A stretch of DNA of 64,000 nt from Helianthus annuus (GCF_002127325.2 NC_035444.2:85673675-85737674); one strand, 5' to 3'. Counted from the first letter of the stretch, positions 1 through 12,310 are shown. Numbers and translations are program-made. The notes: a model not told the origin generated them from the letters alone.

Positions 1-689
1 ATTAACCATATGATTATTTGTCCCTAAATCAATAATCCACCCAATTCCTTTTCCAAAACAAAAAATAGGTCTATTAAACACATTTGAACGAAAAAACTCA
101 CCTGAAACACTTCAGCTTTGTGGCATTTCAGGTGTCTTATCCTTTATTAAACTCAATAATTTAGACAACTGATCAGAAGTAAGTGATGTAACAGGAACAC
201 TAGATTCATTTAAGCAAGTATTGTTACTAGACACACCTTTATTTCCTTGACTAAACCCCTTGGTGGTTTCATCCAAGAGGGATACCCTATTAGTTCAAAA
301 CATCTATCAATAGCGTGGCCTGTTTTATTACAATGTGTGCATTTCAAATTCTGATTTTGATTTTTAGTAGGTTTTTTATTATTATTAAAACCAGGATTAG
401 GCTGGACAGGATTAGCCTTAGCAAATAAACCTATAGAAGGAGACTGATCTTTTGACACATTGGCATTAGAACTTCTATGTGATTCTTCCCTTGACACAAT
501 AGCAAACGCGTCTTTCACAGTTGGAAGAGGTTCTCTAATCAGTAAGCTAGTCCTAACAGACTGATAAACATTATCTAACCCCATTAAGAACTGCATTAAT
601 TTGATCAAATGACTAAAATTATTATATTGAGTTGAGGCATCACATGTACAAGTAGGAATTTGTAATATTTGATCTAACTTTTTCCACAT
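1..689 (-). pseudogene. Copia-1 gag C-terminus and protease fragment, inverted
   Basis: This is the nucleocapsid end of a Ty1/copia gag running into aspartic protease; it would package element RNA and cleave the polyprotein. Reading the minus strand from 689, a UBN2-type gag segment is followed by a CCHC zinc knuckle (C-T-H-C, G-H, D-R-C near 330-290) and a G-Y-P motif. A frameshift near 250 moves the homology to another frame. An in-frame TGA follows near 105, and the protease motif W-I-I-D-L-G-T-N-N-H appears near position 20, with Leu where Ser or Thr is usual. The fragment continues past the window start. It lies opposite to the RT/RNase H that follows, so this part has been inverted. Family assignment is firm; it cannot be functional as it stands. 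Confidence 0.85.
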
Positions 690-735
690 TATGTTTAACT
701 TCTGTCCAGCCTAATCTTGGTTTTAATAATAAAAC
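373..735. repeat. Short inverted repeat marking the Copia-1 inversion edge
   Basis: A gag stretch of about 35 bases, encoding the Asn-rich linker after P-V-Q-P-N-P-G-F, is present on the minus strand at about 373-410 and again on the plus strand at about 701-735. The plus copy lies between the end of the inverted gag and the start of RT. It shows that the gag was originally in plus orientation, like the RT, and that the inversion involved duplicated or filler sequence at its edge. The integrase that should lie between gag and RT is absent. Confidence 0.7.
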
Positions 736-744
736 AGAAGTATT

Positions 745-2150
745 GTTGGTTGTAAGTGGATTTTTAAAATTAAATATAGGTCAAACGGGGAAATTGAAAG
801 GTATAAAGCGAGACTTGTGGCTAAAGGTTTTAGTCAAAAAGAGGGAATAGATTATGAAGAAACATTTTCTCCTGTTGTTAAGCTTGTCACTGTTAGATGC
901 GTGATTTCGTTGGCAGTTCAGAATAACTGGATTTTATACCAACTAGATGTAAATAATGCTTTTCTTTATGGTGATTTAACTGAAGAAGTTTATATGAACT
1001 TGCCTGAAGGATATGGTAGTAATGATACGTCTAAAGTCTGTAAATTAAAAAAGTCTTTATATGGGCTTAAGCAAGCCCCGAGAATGTGGAATGAAAAATT
1101 AGTTAGTGCTTTGCTTGAGTTTGGTTTTGTGCAAAGTAAGTGTGATGCATCTCTGTTTATTAAAAATATGAATGATGTATTTGTGATATTGTTGGTATAT
1201 GTTGATGATATAGTATTAACTGGGAATTCCTTGTCTGAGATTAATAAAGTAAAGGAATGTTTTAAGTCAAAGTTTTTGATTAAAGATCTTGGTGCCCTGC
1301 AATATTTTTTGGGTATTGAAGTGTTTAGTTGTGATAATGGAATATGTCTAACTCAAAGAAAGTATTGTACCAATATTTTGGCTGAATATGGCATGCTAGC
1401 TTGTAAACCTGTTAGTTGTCCAATAGATCAAAGCCATATAATATACTTAACAGTAATACTGGTCCTTTAGACAATATCACTGGTTATCAACAGTTAATAG
1501 GTAAATTGATCTATTTATCTCATACCAGACCTGATACCGCATATGCTGTACATTTTTTAAGCCAATACATGCATAGCCCTACTGATGGTTACTTAAAAGT
1601 TGCCTTTCATTTGTTGATGTATCCCAAGTCTGCACCCGGTAAAGGCATCTTGTTTAGTAAATCAGATTCATTTGATTTAGTTACTTATGCTGATGCTGAT
1701 TGGGCAAAGTGTTTAACAACTAGGAGGTCTGTTACTGGGTATTGCGTGTTTCTTGGAAATTGCTTAGTCTCTTGGAAAAGTAAGAAACAGTCAACTGTAT
1801 CTAGATCCTCTGCTGAGGCTGAGTTTAGGGCTATGTGTGCAGTAGCATGTGAAGTCATTTGGTTAAAAAATTTAATGAATGAACTTAATATTATGGTCAA
1901 CGTACCTATTAATATGTTTTGTGATAACACTGTTGCACTTGCTATTGCAGCAAATCCAGTGTTCCATGATAGGACCAAATATTTCGAAATTGATTTGTTT
2001 TTCTTAAGAGATTGTATTGCGAAAGGTGTTATTAAGTGTGTTGGAATTCAGACTATAGAGCAATTGGCAGATGTGTTTACTAAAGGTCTGTTGGTAAAAA
2101 CTCATGCTGATTTATGTGAAAAACTCATGTTGTGTGATTTATTTAAATAA
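745..2150 (+). pseudogene. Copia-1 reverse transcriptase-RNase H (frameshifted)
   Basis: This is the 3' part of a Ty1/copia pol, which copies element RNA into DNA and removes the RNA strand. It starts in the conserved K-W-I-F-K segment without integrase in front. The RT has the A-R-L-V-A-K-G-F block, L-D-V-N-N-A-F-L and the catalytic Y-V-D-D-I near 1198-1212. The first frame ends at 1470. Homology continues in the +2 frame from about 1440, so a small indel splits RT from RNase H. RNase H shows the T-Y-A-D-A-D-W-A block near 1683, S-A-E-A-E-F and a D-N-T-V-A-L motif, and ends just before a polypurine tract. The YVDD motif and domain order make copia certain; the exact clade was not determined. 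Confidence 0.9.
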
Positions 2151-2152
2151 TG

Positions 2153-2173
2153 AAATTGGGGGGGGGGGGGGGA
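2153..2173 (+). other. Copia-1 polypurine tract
   Basis: A purine run, GAAATT followed by about 14 G, sits between the RNase H stop and the TGTTAACA that opens the LTR. This is where plus-strand DNA synthesis is primed. The long homopolymer may vary between reads or assemblies. Confidence 0.75.
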
Positions 2174-2437
2174 TGTTAACAATATTTCATATTTTACATG
2201 TTTTTTTTTTACAATTTCATTATTTAATATTTCATCAGTTTATATGCTTAATTACATGACATGTCTATATTTTGTTATGTAGGTGGGCTTAGGGTCTGGT
2301 AAAGAAGTTGTGATGCTGGGCCTATTGCTGATATGTCATCGTGGGCTTGTGGAGCATGTGGGCTGAAGACTGTTCTCATGACCCAGCTTATATAAAGATA
2401 TTCAGTTGAGAAATAAGAACTTAACACACTTCCACTT
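2174..2437 (+). mobile_element. Copia-1 3' LTR, left part
   Basis: The LTR starts TGTTAACA directly after the polypurine tract. A TATA box (TATATAAAG, about 2389-2398) sits in the usual place. LARD-A interrupts the LTR at 2437; the sequence resumes at 11105. The LTR's own 3' end could not be fixed, because no second copy is present in the window. Confidence 0.75.
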
Positions 2438-5400
2438 TGTAACGCCCTTGCTATTATTTAAGGGTTTTCGTATTATTTATGTAAATAAACATGTAATTAT
2501 AATTACATATACATTGAAAAATACGGTTGATTTAAAAGATTTTCGAGTTTGAAACAATACAATACAATATGTATAAATTCGTCGTTTTTAAATGACGACG
2601 AAACCATGTGCGGAAGCTTGTATCTTGGTCGTGTTTGGTTCTTCAATGAGCTTGATCTTCATCCGGACATTCCCAACATTACCTAAAGTCAAAACCACTT
2701 AAAATGTTAGTTTTGACATTGATATATCGCGTATAAACAAGCTCTAGCATCGAATCTTGAAAAATAAAATAAAATCTCAAAACTGGTCTTGTCGCGTGTC
2801 GCGCCAGGATCAATTCATTTTGTCGCGTGGCGCGGGTGCCCCCGTGTGTCGCGCCAGATCCCTGTGTCTCCCCCGCATGGCGCGGGGGAATACGTTTTCC
2901 AGCAGGTTCAGAGCTGGGTCCTGCATTTTTCAGCAACACCGTTTTTTTTACGGAAACGGCCATAACTTCTTCGTTATTAATCCGTTTTACGCGATTCTTT
3001 TTCCTACGCGTCCGTAATTTAATTCTCCATCATATGGAGTTAAAATCCAACATCCTACATAATAAATTTTGAGACTTCTAAGCCTTCGACTCATTACCTT
3101 TTTACCGAAATTTAACTCGTTTATGCATTTATCAAACCAACATGTTTGTTTGATCCCAAATTCTCATGATCTTTATATTTTCGATATATCCTATTATATT
3201 AGGTTCAAGTCACGGGTTTCTTATGCAATGTTAACCTATTTTGCATATATACTTGTTTTGACCCGTTAAGGGTATTTAACATTTGCAAGCTTTAAATCAC
3301 GCTTCTATTAGTTTACATCCTATCCCCATTTTTATACGTATCCCAAGGACTCCATTTAACAAAACGATTATCTCTAAACACTCTTAAAGGTTGTTTGCCC
3401 AATTTACCCCTCAAGGGCTTTTTGGTCAATTTTAGTCCTTCTTTTTGTAACGAAGGACTTTCGCTAATAGTTGACCAAAATATCACTTCTAACTACATCC
3501 TTATATTTGCATACCTGGCTCGGGTCAGTCTATTGACCCGTTTTAATACCTTGCTTCAACAATTTGCTATTTCATAGCAACACTAATTCGTAAGCCGCTT
3601 TTTCCTGTAGGCATAAGACTCGACAAGTGCTTATTAGTCGTGATTTATCAAATGGTATTAATATTGCCATTTGACCCGTTTAGTCTAAACGACCAAACAT
3701 TTTGCGCTTATATTCAAATGGTATTTATTTACCATTTTATTAAGTAAGTCATTTCGGATTCCTTACCATTTAGTTATGACTTTTAAATCCGTTTCGTACA
3801 CGTTAACCCAACATGGCTTATGCCAATTGGTGTCGTTTTAAACTTCAACACTTATCCATTTATACATGACGAAATCACCATTTTCCATTTGTTTTTATTT
3901 ATTTAGGCCTACTTACAAAGTGGCCATTCAAAGATCCATTTCATATATGTCATCTATGTCCAAAGGTCCATTTCGCATTTTTGATATATTCCGACCCGTA
4001 CCACTTCGTGTCGGAACCAAAGTTCGAATACAACCTTTGTCGTAATTGTAACCGAGAATTAAATGCATATCTTACAAAAGGGTGTAAGCTTTACTTACCT
4101 CTCATCCGGTTTACGCTTTTCGTCTCGTACTTGATTTGTTTGACCCGCTTTTTCCCCAAGCTTCACCTAGCTTGTTAAGCGCCAACTATTATTCATCATT
4201 CAAAAGGTGGTTAGTTTAATCATGACTTAGTACGATTATTCCACCTTACGCATTTCTATATCTAATTATCATTCATCACATCATAGGTCAGTTTGACTTT
4301 TTAAAAGTCAAATGCCCATTAGTATACTAATTGCATATTCGAGTTCATCAACTAGTTTTAGCATTCTTTAATTACCCGGTAGGCGTTATCTTTAGGCCAC
4401 CATTTTAACCAAAGTTCTAACCAAGTTTATCACATTTCAATCACTTTAATTAGTTCAAGCGATTATCAAGACTAATTTATTCATTTATTTCTCAAGAACT
4501 AAGGGTTCTCATCTATAAATGAGACTCGTTCATCATATCACTAGCATTCATCCAAACACCTTATAAAAATCAAGTTCTTCATATGAACTAATATACTACA
4601 CGATTTCATACATCTACTTATATGAACAAAATTACCAATTTCATCATATCATACAAAAGCCCACTTCAAGTCATGCATGAGCTCTCACTCAAACTTATAA
4701 TTTGTTCAAGTATCTAACTTCAACTATCCATTATGATGATTTTAAACATGTGTATACCATCATCTTCACTACATAATCAAAACCCACTTGTCTAAAAGTG
4801 GTAAATCATCAAATTACTCGAATCATAGCAATTTACTTCAAATTTCTACTTAGGGTTTGTTCCTAAGCAATCACAAATTCATAAATTCGGACATAGCCTC
4901 TACGATTCATGCATAGATCGCATCATGCAAAGTTAACTAATTTTCACAACTTCATGAATGTTAGAAATTCGACATACCTTACGATCCCCTTGACTTGGTG
5001 ATCGTTTCTATGTATTCAATTCTGAATTTGGCCTTCGATTGATCCTCCAATTTGAAGGTTTTGTTGAGTTTTAGGGTTAGCTCCCATGGAGCTTGTCTCC
5101 TGTCCATCTCACGCACGCACACACACAAGAGTGTGTGTGTTGTGTTGTGTTTTGTTTTTAAGTTTATATTTCTATTTGCAAGATACTCGGCTTTAGTCCC
5201 TCGTGTTTGGTTAGTTATTAATTAGGTCACAACCTAATTATTTTCAACAATATCCCCACTTATTAACTAGGTTTAATATTCCTAGTTAACTTAGCGGGTT
5301 CGGGAATATTTATGACTAAGTTTATTTTAGGTCCCGTTAACTCGGGCCTTTTATAAACTCTATTTTCCTTACAAGCATTTATTCACGTTTTATTAAATAT

Positions 5401-5517
5401 CAGGTTTATTTATTTAAATAATAATATTTACCGGGTTACTTTTACCGCTAACGGTATTTTACCCGTCTTTTATTATTAACGTGGTTTGATTACCAAACCC
5501 GTTTTCGGGGTGTTACA
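2438..5517 (-). mobile_element. LARD-A 3' LTR (left copy)
   Basis: 3080 bp, against 3075 bp for the partner copy. Only scattered substitutions separate them, by eye about 1% or less in the stretches compared, so the insertion is young. On the minus strand a TATA-like TTTATAAAAGG lies at about 5347-5357, roughly 160 bp inside the LTR. The small reading frames in it recur identically in the partner LTR and are not genes. Confidence 0.9.
2790..2889. repeat. GC-rich palindrome cluster in the LARD-A left LTR
   Basis: In an otherwise AT-rich LTR, about 100 bp carries repeated GTCGCG, TGGCGCG and CGCGCCA words that pair as inverted arms, for example TGGCGCG with CGCGCCA, and CCCCCGC with GCGGGGG. 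Confidence 0.8.
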
Positions 5518-5536
5518 AGTCTACCCCCTTAAAGAG
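5518..5536 (-). other. LARD-A polypurine tract
   Basis: On the minus strand the sequence AAGGGGGTAGACT immediately precedes the LTR start TGTAACACCC. Its position and composition fit the plus-strand primer. Confidence 0.7.
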
Positions 5537-7031
5537 GTTTCGTCCCCGAAACCTTATTTACGTAGTTCATTGGTTTAATCAAACGAACCTAGTTTCGTTT
5601 TCAAGGCACCCGTTCCTTTTGATCAAAAGTTTTCATTTATATTGACACGTATGTCTATTATATGTAAGGCCTCGTGGGCCGTTACTTTCAGCTTGATTCG
5701 TCATCTTCAGTGATTATTTATTTTGGCGGTTAAACTTGTTAGTCACCGGTTACATTATACCCCATCACCCGGGTTTACTATCTTGCCGTCATCGGTATTT
5801 TGCGTGTTTATGATTTCATATCTTGTAACTCACGTTATAACGTGGTTATATTCTGTATCACTTTTGTGACCGTGATCACATCACGTCCTGATTAAGTCTA
5901 TTTCGACTTTTCATTATTGAAGTTCTTTCTTTCTAATATATCGTTTTACACTTATCGGTGTCAAGATCTTTATTCTTTGATATTAATCATTTTCCGAATT
6001 CATCTCAAAATATTCATATTTGTTAAAACGTTCTTTCTTGCTAAAACTAGATTTTTTTTTGTTTAACGTTTTCTCTTCACCTTGTCTTATATCCTTTTAT
6101 TACTTCTAGTAATTTTAAGTCCGAGGATTTATTCCCTTCCGATGTTATTTAATTCGTGGAATTAAAATTAGTTCCCACATTTAACTCAACTGACTCGTAG
6201 GTTCTTTTACTTAGCCTCGTAGGCTATTTCTTTAGATTTTCACCTTTTTAAGGTGAGATGTTAACATTTCTTTTCTTTCTACTTATGACCCAAGGGTCTT
6301 CTTGGTCCCGTAGACCTTAACACTACGTTTAATCCCGTAGGTTATGATGATCCTGTAGATCATCTTTTATTCGTATTTATATTCAAATGTATATATACTT
6401 ATATAGCTTTAAGGCATCTCTTGTTATGTTTGGAATCATTTGTTTTTGCTTTTTGAACTTTAGTTGGCCTTGACCGTAGTCTATGGCTTCATTCATTTAC
6501 TTTCGGACTAACTTTCCGATTATAACCTCTGACGCTGCTTACGCGTCAGTTGGTTCTAAGCTTATTGTTTCCCCAGTTCATAATTATATTTCTTTTAAAC
6601 CCATTACATAGGTTCATTAATATTTCACGCTTTTATTTATTCGATTCTTGCTTACTTACATTAGCAAGCGTCATCATATATTTAGTTCGTTTGACCTGTT
6701 CGTATGGAATTTCATTGCTTATAAATGCCAAATTTCATTCTTTATTCAACCCGTTCAACTTTAAAATAGTTGAACGTAATTTATTCAAAATTTCTAATTA
6801 CATCATCTCGTCGTCTTTTAGTTATGACTCAAAACCCGAGTCTTTTAACTTTCCATCCGCGTTCCCGTTTCTCGGTCTACGCATGTGTTTAATTCTTACC
6901 CATCAACCGGGTGTTTTACCGAAGTCGTTATTATTGCAACCCTCCCGGTATGCATTAAGACCTCGCTTCATTTTTATAATCCGACTTTGTCCTCAAGTTT
7001 GACGTTTTACAAAAACGACCCGTTAAGAGGC

Positions 7032-7180
7032 ACAATTGCATTTTCCGGGTTCGAGTGTAAGTACACGCCCTCCCAGTGTATACCTTAATCGTTTTTTTTA
7101 CATGTTTGCATTTTCCGGGTTCGAGTGTAAATACACCCCCTCCCAGTGCGTACCTTAGTCGTTTTACATGTTTCTTTGTC
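7032..7180. repeat. Two-copy tandem repeat, about 75 bp
   Basis: The block CATTTTCCGGGTTCGAGTGT through the TTTACATGTTT end occurs twice in succession with a few substitutions inside the LARD-A internal region. Confidence 0.8.
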
Positions 7181-8013
7181 CCTTCACTCGGGCTCATTAT
7201 CCTAATATAATACGCTTCCGTCACTCGGCTATGCGTTTACATTATTATCAAATATTTTGTTTATCTGATTCATTTGGGTACCTTTTTAATTTGTCCCATT
7301 AACCCCGTCCTTCCTACATCGGACGTAAATGCGTCCATCATAAGAAGTTCATGACATCATGTGTTCACTACTTACTTGGCCAGAGTACGCGATCAACACA
7401 TGACACACATGACCTTTTTATAATTTTCACATTACACCCCATGTAAGTAACGCCTCCATTTAGTTCTCTTGGAAATAATATCCTAGATAGGTATTCTATT
7501 CAGGCTTTTTCCAAGTTTTTAATTACATATGCAATGGTCAGTCTCTACGTATTTGTTGCATATTACTATTCGTGCAATAAATTTAAAATGTGCCCCTGTA
7601 AATGCTTGCCCTATCGGGCTTTCCATGTCATTAACCTTGTTCTCGATCGCTACGTGTTTTAGGTCCTTGTTGAGCATGCTCTTTGGACCGTCCCTCTATC
7701 AAATCCGCGATTTGTTAAACTCTTGCTATCTTCATATGCGAGTGTCCTTCAACTAAAACATTTACAACAGTTAGTAATTTCGACATTAATGGATGCCCGT
7801 ATTATAATACAAGGCTTTTCTACTACATGCATCAATGCGTGTAATTTCGTTGACTATATCTACTCTATATCGTTTTTATTAGTATAACGTGTATTACACG
7901 ATAACCATATGTGTTGTTCTCAACACTTTAATCATACTAAACCATTGATATATATGTACTTACCGGATTTGTGATCAAGCCTCGAACCGAACACTTTATT
8001 CTTTTAACCTTGA

Positions 8014-8027
8014 GCTCTGATTACCAA
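8014..8027 (-). other. LARD-A primer binding site (initiator-Met tRNA type)
   Basis: The minus strand reads TTGGTAATCAGAGC directly inside the LTR. It matches the 3' end complement of initiator Met-tRNA (TGGTATCAGAGC) with one extra A. Confidence 0.75.
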
Positions 8028-8029
8028 CT

Positions 8030-11000
8030 TGTAACACCCTTGCTATTATTTAAGGGTTTTCGTATTATTTACGTAAATAAACATGTAATTATAATTACAT
8101 ATACATTGAAAAATACGGTTGATTTAAAAGATTTTCGGGTTTGAAACAATACAATACAATATGTATAAATTCGTCGTTTTTAAATGACGACGAAACCATG
8201 TGCGGAAGCTTGTATCTTGGTCGTGTTCGATTCTTCAATGAGCTTGATCTTCATCCGGACATTCCCAACATTACCTAAAGTCAAAACCACTTAAAATGTT
8301 AGTTTTGACATTGATATATCGCGTATAAACATGCTCTAGCATTGAATCATGAAAAATAAAATCTCAAAACTGGTCCTGTCGCGTGTCGCGCCAGGATCCA
8401 TTCGTTTTGTCGCGTGGCGCGGGTGCCCCCGCGTGTCGCGCCAGATCCCTGTGTCTCCCCCGCGTGGTGCGGGGGAGTACGTTTTCCAGCAGGTTCAGAG
8501 TTGGGTCCTGCATTTTTCAGCAACACCGTTTTTTTTAAGGAAACGGCCATAACTTCTTCGTTATTAATCCGTTTTACGCGATTCTTTTTCCTACGCGTCC
8601 GTAATTTAATTCTCCATCATATGGAGTTAAAATCCAACATCCTACATAATAAATTTTGAGACTTCTAAGCCTTCGACTCATTACCTTTTTACCGAAATTT
8701 AACTCGTTTATGCATTTATCAAACCAACATGTTTGTTTGATCCCAAATTCTCATGATCTTTATATTTTCGATATATCCTATTATATTAGGTTCAAGTCAC
8801 GGGTTTCTTATGCAATGTTAACCTATTTTGCATATATACTTGTTTTGACCCGTTAAGGGTATTTAACATTTGCAAGCTTTAAATCACGCTTCTATTAGTT
8901 TACATCCTATCCCCATTTTTATACGTATCCCAAGGACTCCATTTAACAAAACGCTTATCTCTAAACACTCTTAAAGGTTGTTTGCCCAATTTACCCCTCA
9001 AGGGCTTTTTGGTCAATTTTAGTCCTTCTTTTTGTAACGAAGGACTTTCGCTAATAGTTGACCAAAATATCACTTCTAACTACATCCTTATATTTGCATA
9101 CCTGGCTCGGGTCAGTCTATTGACCCGTTTTAATACCTTGCTTCAACAATTTGCTATTTCATAGCAACACTAATTCGTAAGCCGCTTTTTCCTGTAGGCA
9201 TAAGACTCGACAAGTGCTTATTAGTCGTGATTTATCAAATGGTATTAATATTGCCATTTGACCCGTTTAGTCTAAACGACCAAACATTTTGCGCTTATAT
9301 TCAAATGGTATTTATTTACCATTTTATTAAGTAAGTCATTTCGGATTCCTTACCATTTAGTTATGACTTTTAAATCCGTTTCGTACACGTTAACCCAACA
9401 TGGCTTATGCCAATTGGTGTCGTTTTAAACTTCAACACTTATCCATTTATACATGACGAAATCACCATTTTCCATTTGTTTTTATTTATTTAGGCCTACT
9501 TACAAAGTGGCCATTCAAAGATCCATTTCATATATGTCATCTATGACCAAAGGTCCATTTCGCATTTTTGATATATTCCGACCCGTACCACTTCGTGTCG
9601 GAACCAAAGTTCGAATACAACCTTTGTCGTAATTGTAACCGAGAATTAAATGCATATCTTACAAAAGGGTGTAAGCTTTACTTACCTCTCATCCGGTTTA
9701 CGCTTTTCGTCTCGTACTTGATTTGTTTGACCCGCTTTTTCCCCAAGCTTCACCTAGCTTGTTAAGCGCCAACTATTATTCATCATTCAAAAGGTGGTTA
9801 GTTTAATCATGACTTAGTACGATTATTCCACCTTACGCATTTCTATATCTAATTATCATTCATCACATCATAGGTCAGTTTGACTTTTTAAAAGTCAAAT
9901 GCCCATTAGTATACTAATTGCATATTCGAGTTCATCAACTAGTTTTAGCATTCTTTAATTACCCGGTAGGCGTTATCTTTAGGCCACCATTTTAACCAAA
10001 GTTCTAACCAAGTTTATCACATTTCAATCACTTTAATTAGTTCAAGCGATTATCAAGACTAATTTATTCATTTATTTCTCAAGAACTAAGGGTTCTCATC
10101 TATAAATGAGACTCGTTCATCATATCACTAGCATTCATCCAAACACCTTATAAAAATCAAGTTCTTCATATGAACTAATATACTACACGATTTCATACAT
10201 CTACTTATATGAACAAAATTACCAATTTCATCATATCATACAAAAGCCCACTTCAAGTCATGCATGAGCTCTCACTCAAACTTATAATTTGTTCAAGTAT
10301 CTAACTTCAACTATCCATTATGATGATTTTAAACATGTGTATACCATCATCTTCACTACATAATCAAAACCCACTTGTCTAAAAGTGGTAAATCATCAAA
10401 TTACTCGAATCATAGCAATTTACTTCAAATTTCTACTTAGGGTTTGTTCCTAAGCAATCACAAATTCATAAATTCGGACATAGCCTCTACGATTCATGCA
10501 TAGATCGCATCATGCAAAGTTAACTAATTTTCACAACTTCATGAATGTTAGAAATTCGACATACCTTACGATCCCCTTGACTTGGTGATCGTTTCTATGT
10601 ATTCAATTCTGAATTTGGCCTTCGATTGATCCTCCAATTTGAAGGTTTTGTTGAGTTTTAGGGTTAGCTCCCATGGAGCTTGTCTCCTGTCCATCTCACG
10701 CACGCACACACACAAGAGTGTGTGTGTTGTGTTGTGTTTTGTTTTTAAGTTTATATTTCTATTTGCAAGATACCCGGCTTTGGTCCCTCGTGTTTGGTTA
10801 GTTACTAATTAGGTCACAACCTAATTATTTTCAACAATATCCCCACTTATTAACTAGGTTTAGTATTCCTAGTTAACTTAGTGGGTTCGGGAATATTTAT
10901 GACTAAGTTTATTTTCGGTCCCGTTAACTCGGGCCTTTTATAAACTCTATTTTCCTTACAAGCATTTATTCACGTTTTATTAAATATCAGGTTTATTTAT

Positions 11001-11104
11001 TTAAATAATAATAGTTACCGGGTTACTTTTACCGATAACGGTATTTTACCCGTCTTTTATTATTAACGTTGTTTGATTACCAAACCCGTTTTCGGGGTGT
11101 TACA
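8030..11104 (-). mobile_element. LARD-A 5' LTR (right copy)
   Basis: 3075 bp, the partner of 2438-5517. It starts TGTAACACCC on the plus strand and ends GTGTTACA. The same GC-rich palindrome cluster is kept at about 8377-8475 with a few substitutions. Confidence 0.9.
8377..8475. repeat. GC-rich palindrome cluster in the LARD-A right LTR
   Basis: The counterpart of 2790-2889, with the same TGGCGCG/CGCGCCA arms. The copies differ at a few positions, several of them at CG dinucleotides. Confidence 0.8.
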
Positions 11105-11440
11105 CAGTTCCATATATTTTTTCTCTTAGTTGGTCTGTTCTCTCTTAGGGTTTCACTGCATCGTTCTTTGTGTCAGTTGTTCTTATTCTTGTGTTAAGAT
11201 CTTCTACTGATTAGATCTGTTGTTAGTGAGTGTTATAGATCATTTTGTTAATGGTTTATCGTTGAGAGAGTTTCAGATCATTATATCAATGATCTATATT
11301 ATGAGTTCAGAGATATTTTTCTTGATCGTTTGTTAAATCGTTGTTACTAAAGTTGTTTTTGAGTTGATACATGTTATTTGACAGAAGTAATCTTGATAAT
11401 CTATTTAATTAATCAAGGTCTAAGATTAAATGAGTGAAAT
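11105..11440 (+). mobile_element. Copia-1 3' LTR, right part
   Basis: The LTR resumes after LARD-A, beginning with the CAGTT target copy. The region is T-rich and looks like transcribed R-U5 DNA downstream of the TATA box at about 2389. Its far edge is uncertain; TTGATACA near 11370 and TTTGACA near 11380 are candidate ends. Confidence 0.55.
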
Positions 11441-11639
11441 TGAAGGAGAAAAAGGAGGCGCGTGGGTTTATCTAGGGGCATTGTAGTCAATACAAGACAA
11501 TAGTTTCTCTCTCCTCCAATCCCCCCCCATTTTTTAAACATTAATAACTCTTTCATACGACATTATTTCTTTTTTTTACAAAAATTGCACCAAAAAACGA
11601 GCGTTTTTTATCTTTAAAACCAGTATACTATTACTATAT

Positions 11640-12310
11640 TTTCGGAAAAAAAAATCTCGCAAACCCAGTTGCGTTAAACGCAATGAAAAAAAAACACAGT
11701 TGCGTAAAACGCAATGGAAAAAAAACCTAAAAATGACATTTTTCTAAAACGCAATGCACCAAAAACACAAAGAAATGTCTTATTTGTAAAACGCAGTGGT
11801 CAGAAAACACAAAGAAATGTCTTATTTGTAAAACGCAATAACCTAAAAACACAAAAGAAAGTGTACTTTCTAAAACGCAATGGACTGAAAACACATAAAA
11901 ATGTGTTTTACCTAAAACGCAATGCACCAAAAACACAAAGAAATGTCTTATTTGTAAAACTCAATGGCCAGAAAACACTTAAAAATGTCTTTTTTCTAAA
12001 AGCAATGGACTAAAAAAACATAAAAATGTGTTTTACCTGAAACGCAATGACTAAAAACACTTCAAAAATGTGTTTATCTAAAACGCAATAGCCAAAAAAC
12101 ACATAAAAATGTCTTATTTCTAAAATGCAATGGCCTAAAAACACAAAAGAAAGTGTATTTTCTAAAACGCAATGGACTGAAAACACATAAAAATGTGTTT
12201 ACCTAAAACGCAATGAACTAAAAACACTTCAAAAATGTGTTTTTTCTAAAACGCAATGGCCAAAAAAACACATAAAACTCTCTTATTTCTAAAACGCAAT
12301 GGACACAAGT
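11640..12310. repeat. Minisatellite with a period of about 42 bp (AAAACGCAATG core)
   Basis: About fifteen degenerate tandem units each carry AAAACGCAATG followed by an A-rich stretch with AAACACA and AAATGT. The usual spacing is 41-42 bp. Because 42 is a multiple of three, a frame stays open for 99 codons (11714-12013) and reads as a 14-residue repeat; I do not regard this as a gene. Confidence 0.85.

Larger units (their letters stand above)
5518..8029 (-). mobile_element. LARD-A internal region, no coding sequence
   Basis: No gag, protease, RT, RNase H or integrase motif was found on either strand. The longest open frames (150 aa or less) have low-complexity composition and no match I recognise. 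Short runs such as CGTAGG and CCCGTAGG recur, giving a degenerate repetitive texture. Two adjacent copies of a block of about 75 bp, starting with TTTTCCGGGTTCGAGTG, lie at about 7032-7180. Confidence 0.75.
2438..11104 (-). mobile_element. LARD-A: non-autonomous Ty3/gypsy (Tekay-like) element with 3.1 kb LTRs
   Basis: The element has two near-identical LTRs (2438-5517 and 8030-11104) around a 2.5 kb internal region with no recognisable gag or pol. It is bounded by TGTAACGCCC and GGGTGTTACA. The 5-bp flanks are CACTT and CAGTT, a target duplication with one mismatch. Orientation is minus: the initiator-Met tRNA primer site abuts the right LTR and the purine tract abuts the left one. A remnant next to the left LTR, reading CGGGGACGAAAC on the minus strand, matches the signature after the pol stop in Tekay-type elements such as Tekay-C here. 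That supports origin from a Tekay-like parent by loss of all coding DNA. It must borrow proteins to move. It is inserted in the Copia-1 LTR. Confidence 0.88.

Noticed and set aside
6550..7002. 150-residue open frame on the plus strand
   Set aside because: It lies antisense inside the LARD-A internal region, has hydrophobic low-complexity composition from AT-rich DNA, and matches nothing I recognise.
11714..12013. 99-residue Lys/Asn-rich ORF
   Set aside because: It is produced by a tandem repeat whose period is a multiple of three; no start context or homology supports a gene.
11640..12310. Possible CRISPR-like array
   Set aside because: The units are degenerate tandem repeats without unique spacers, and the genome is a plant nuclear one.
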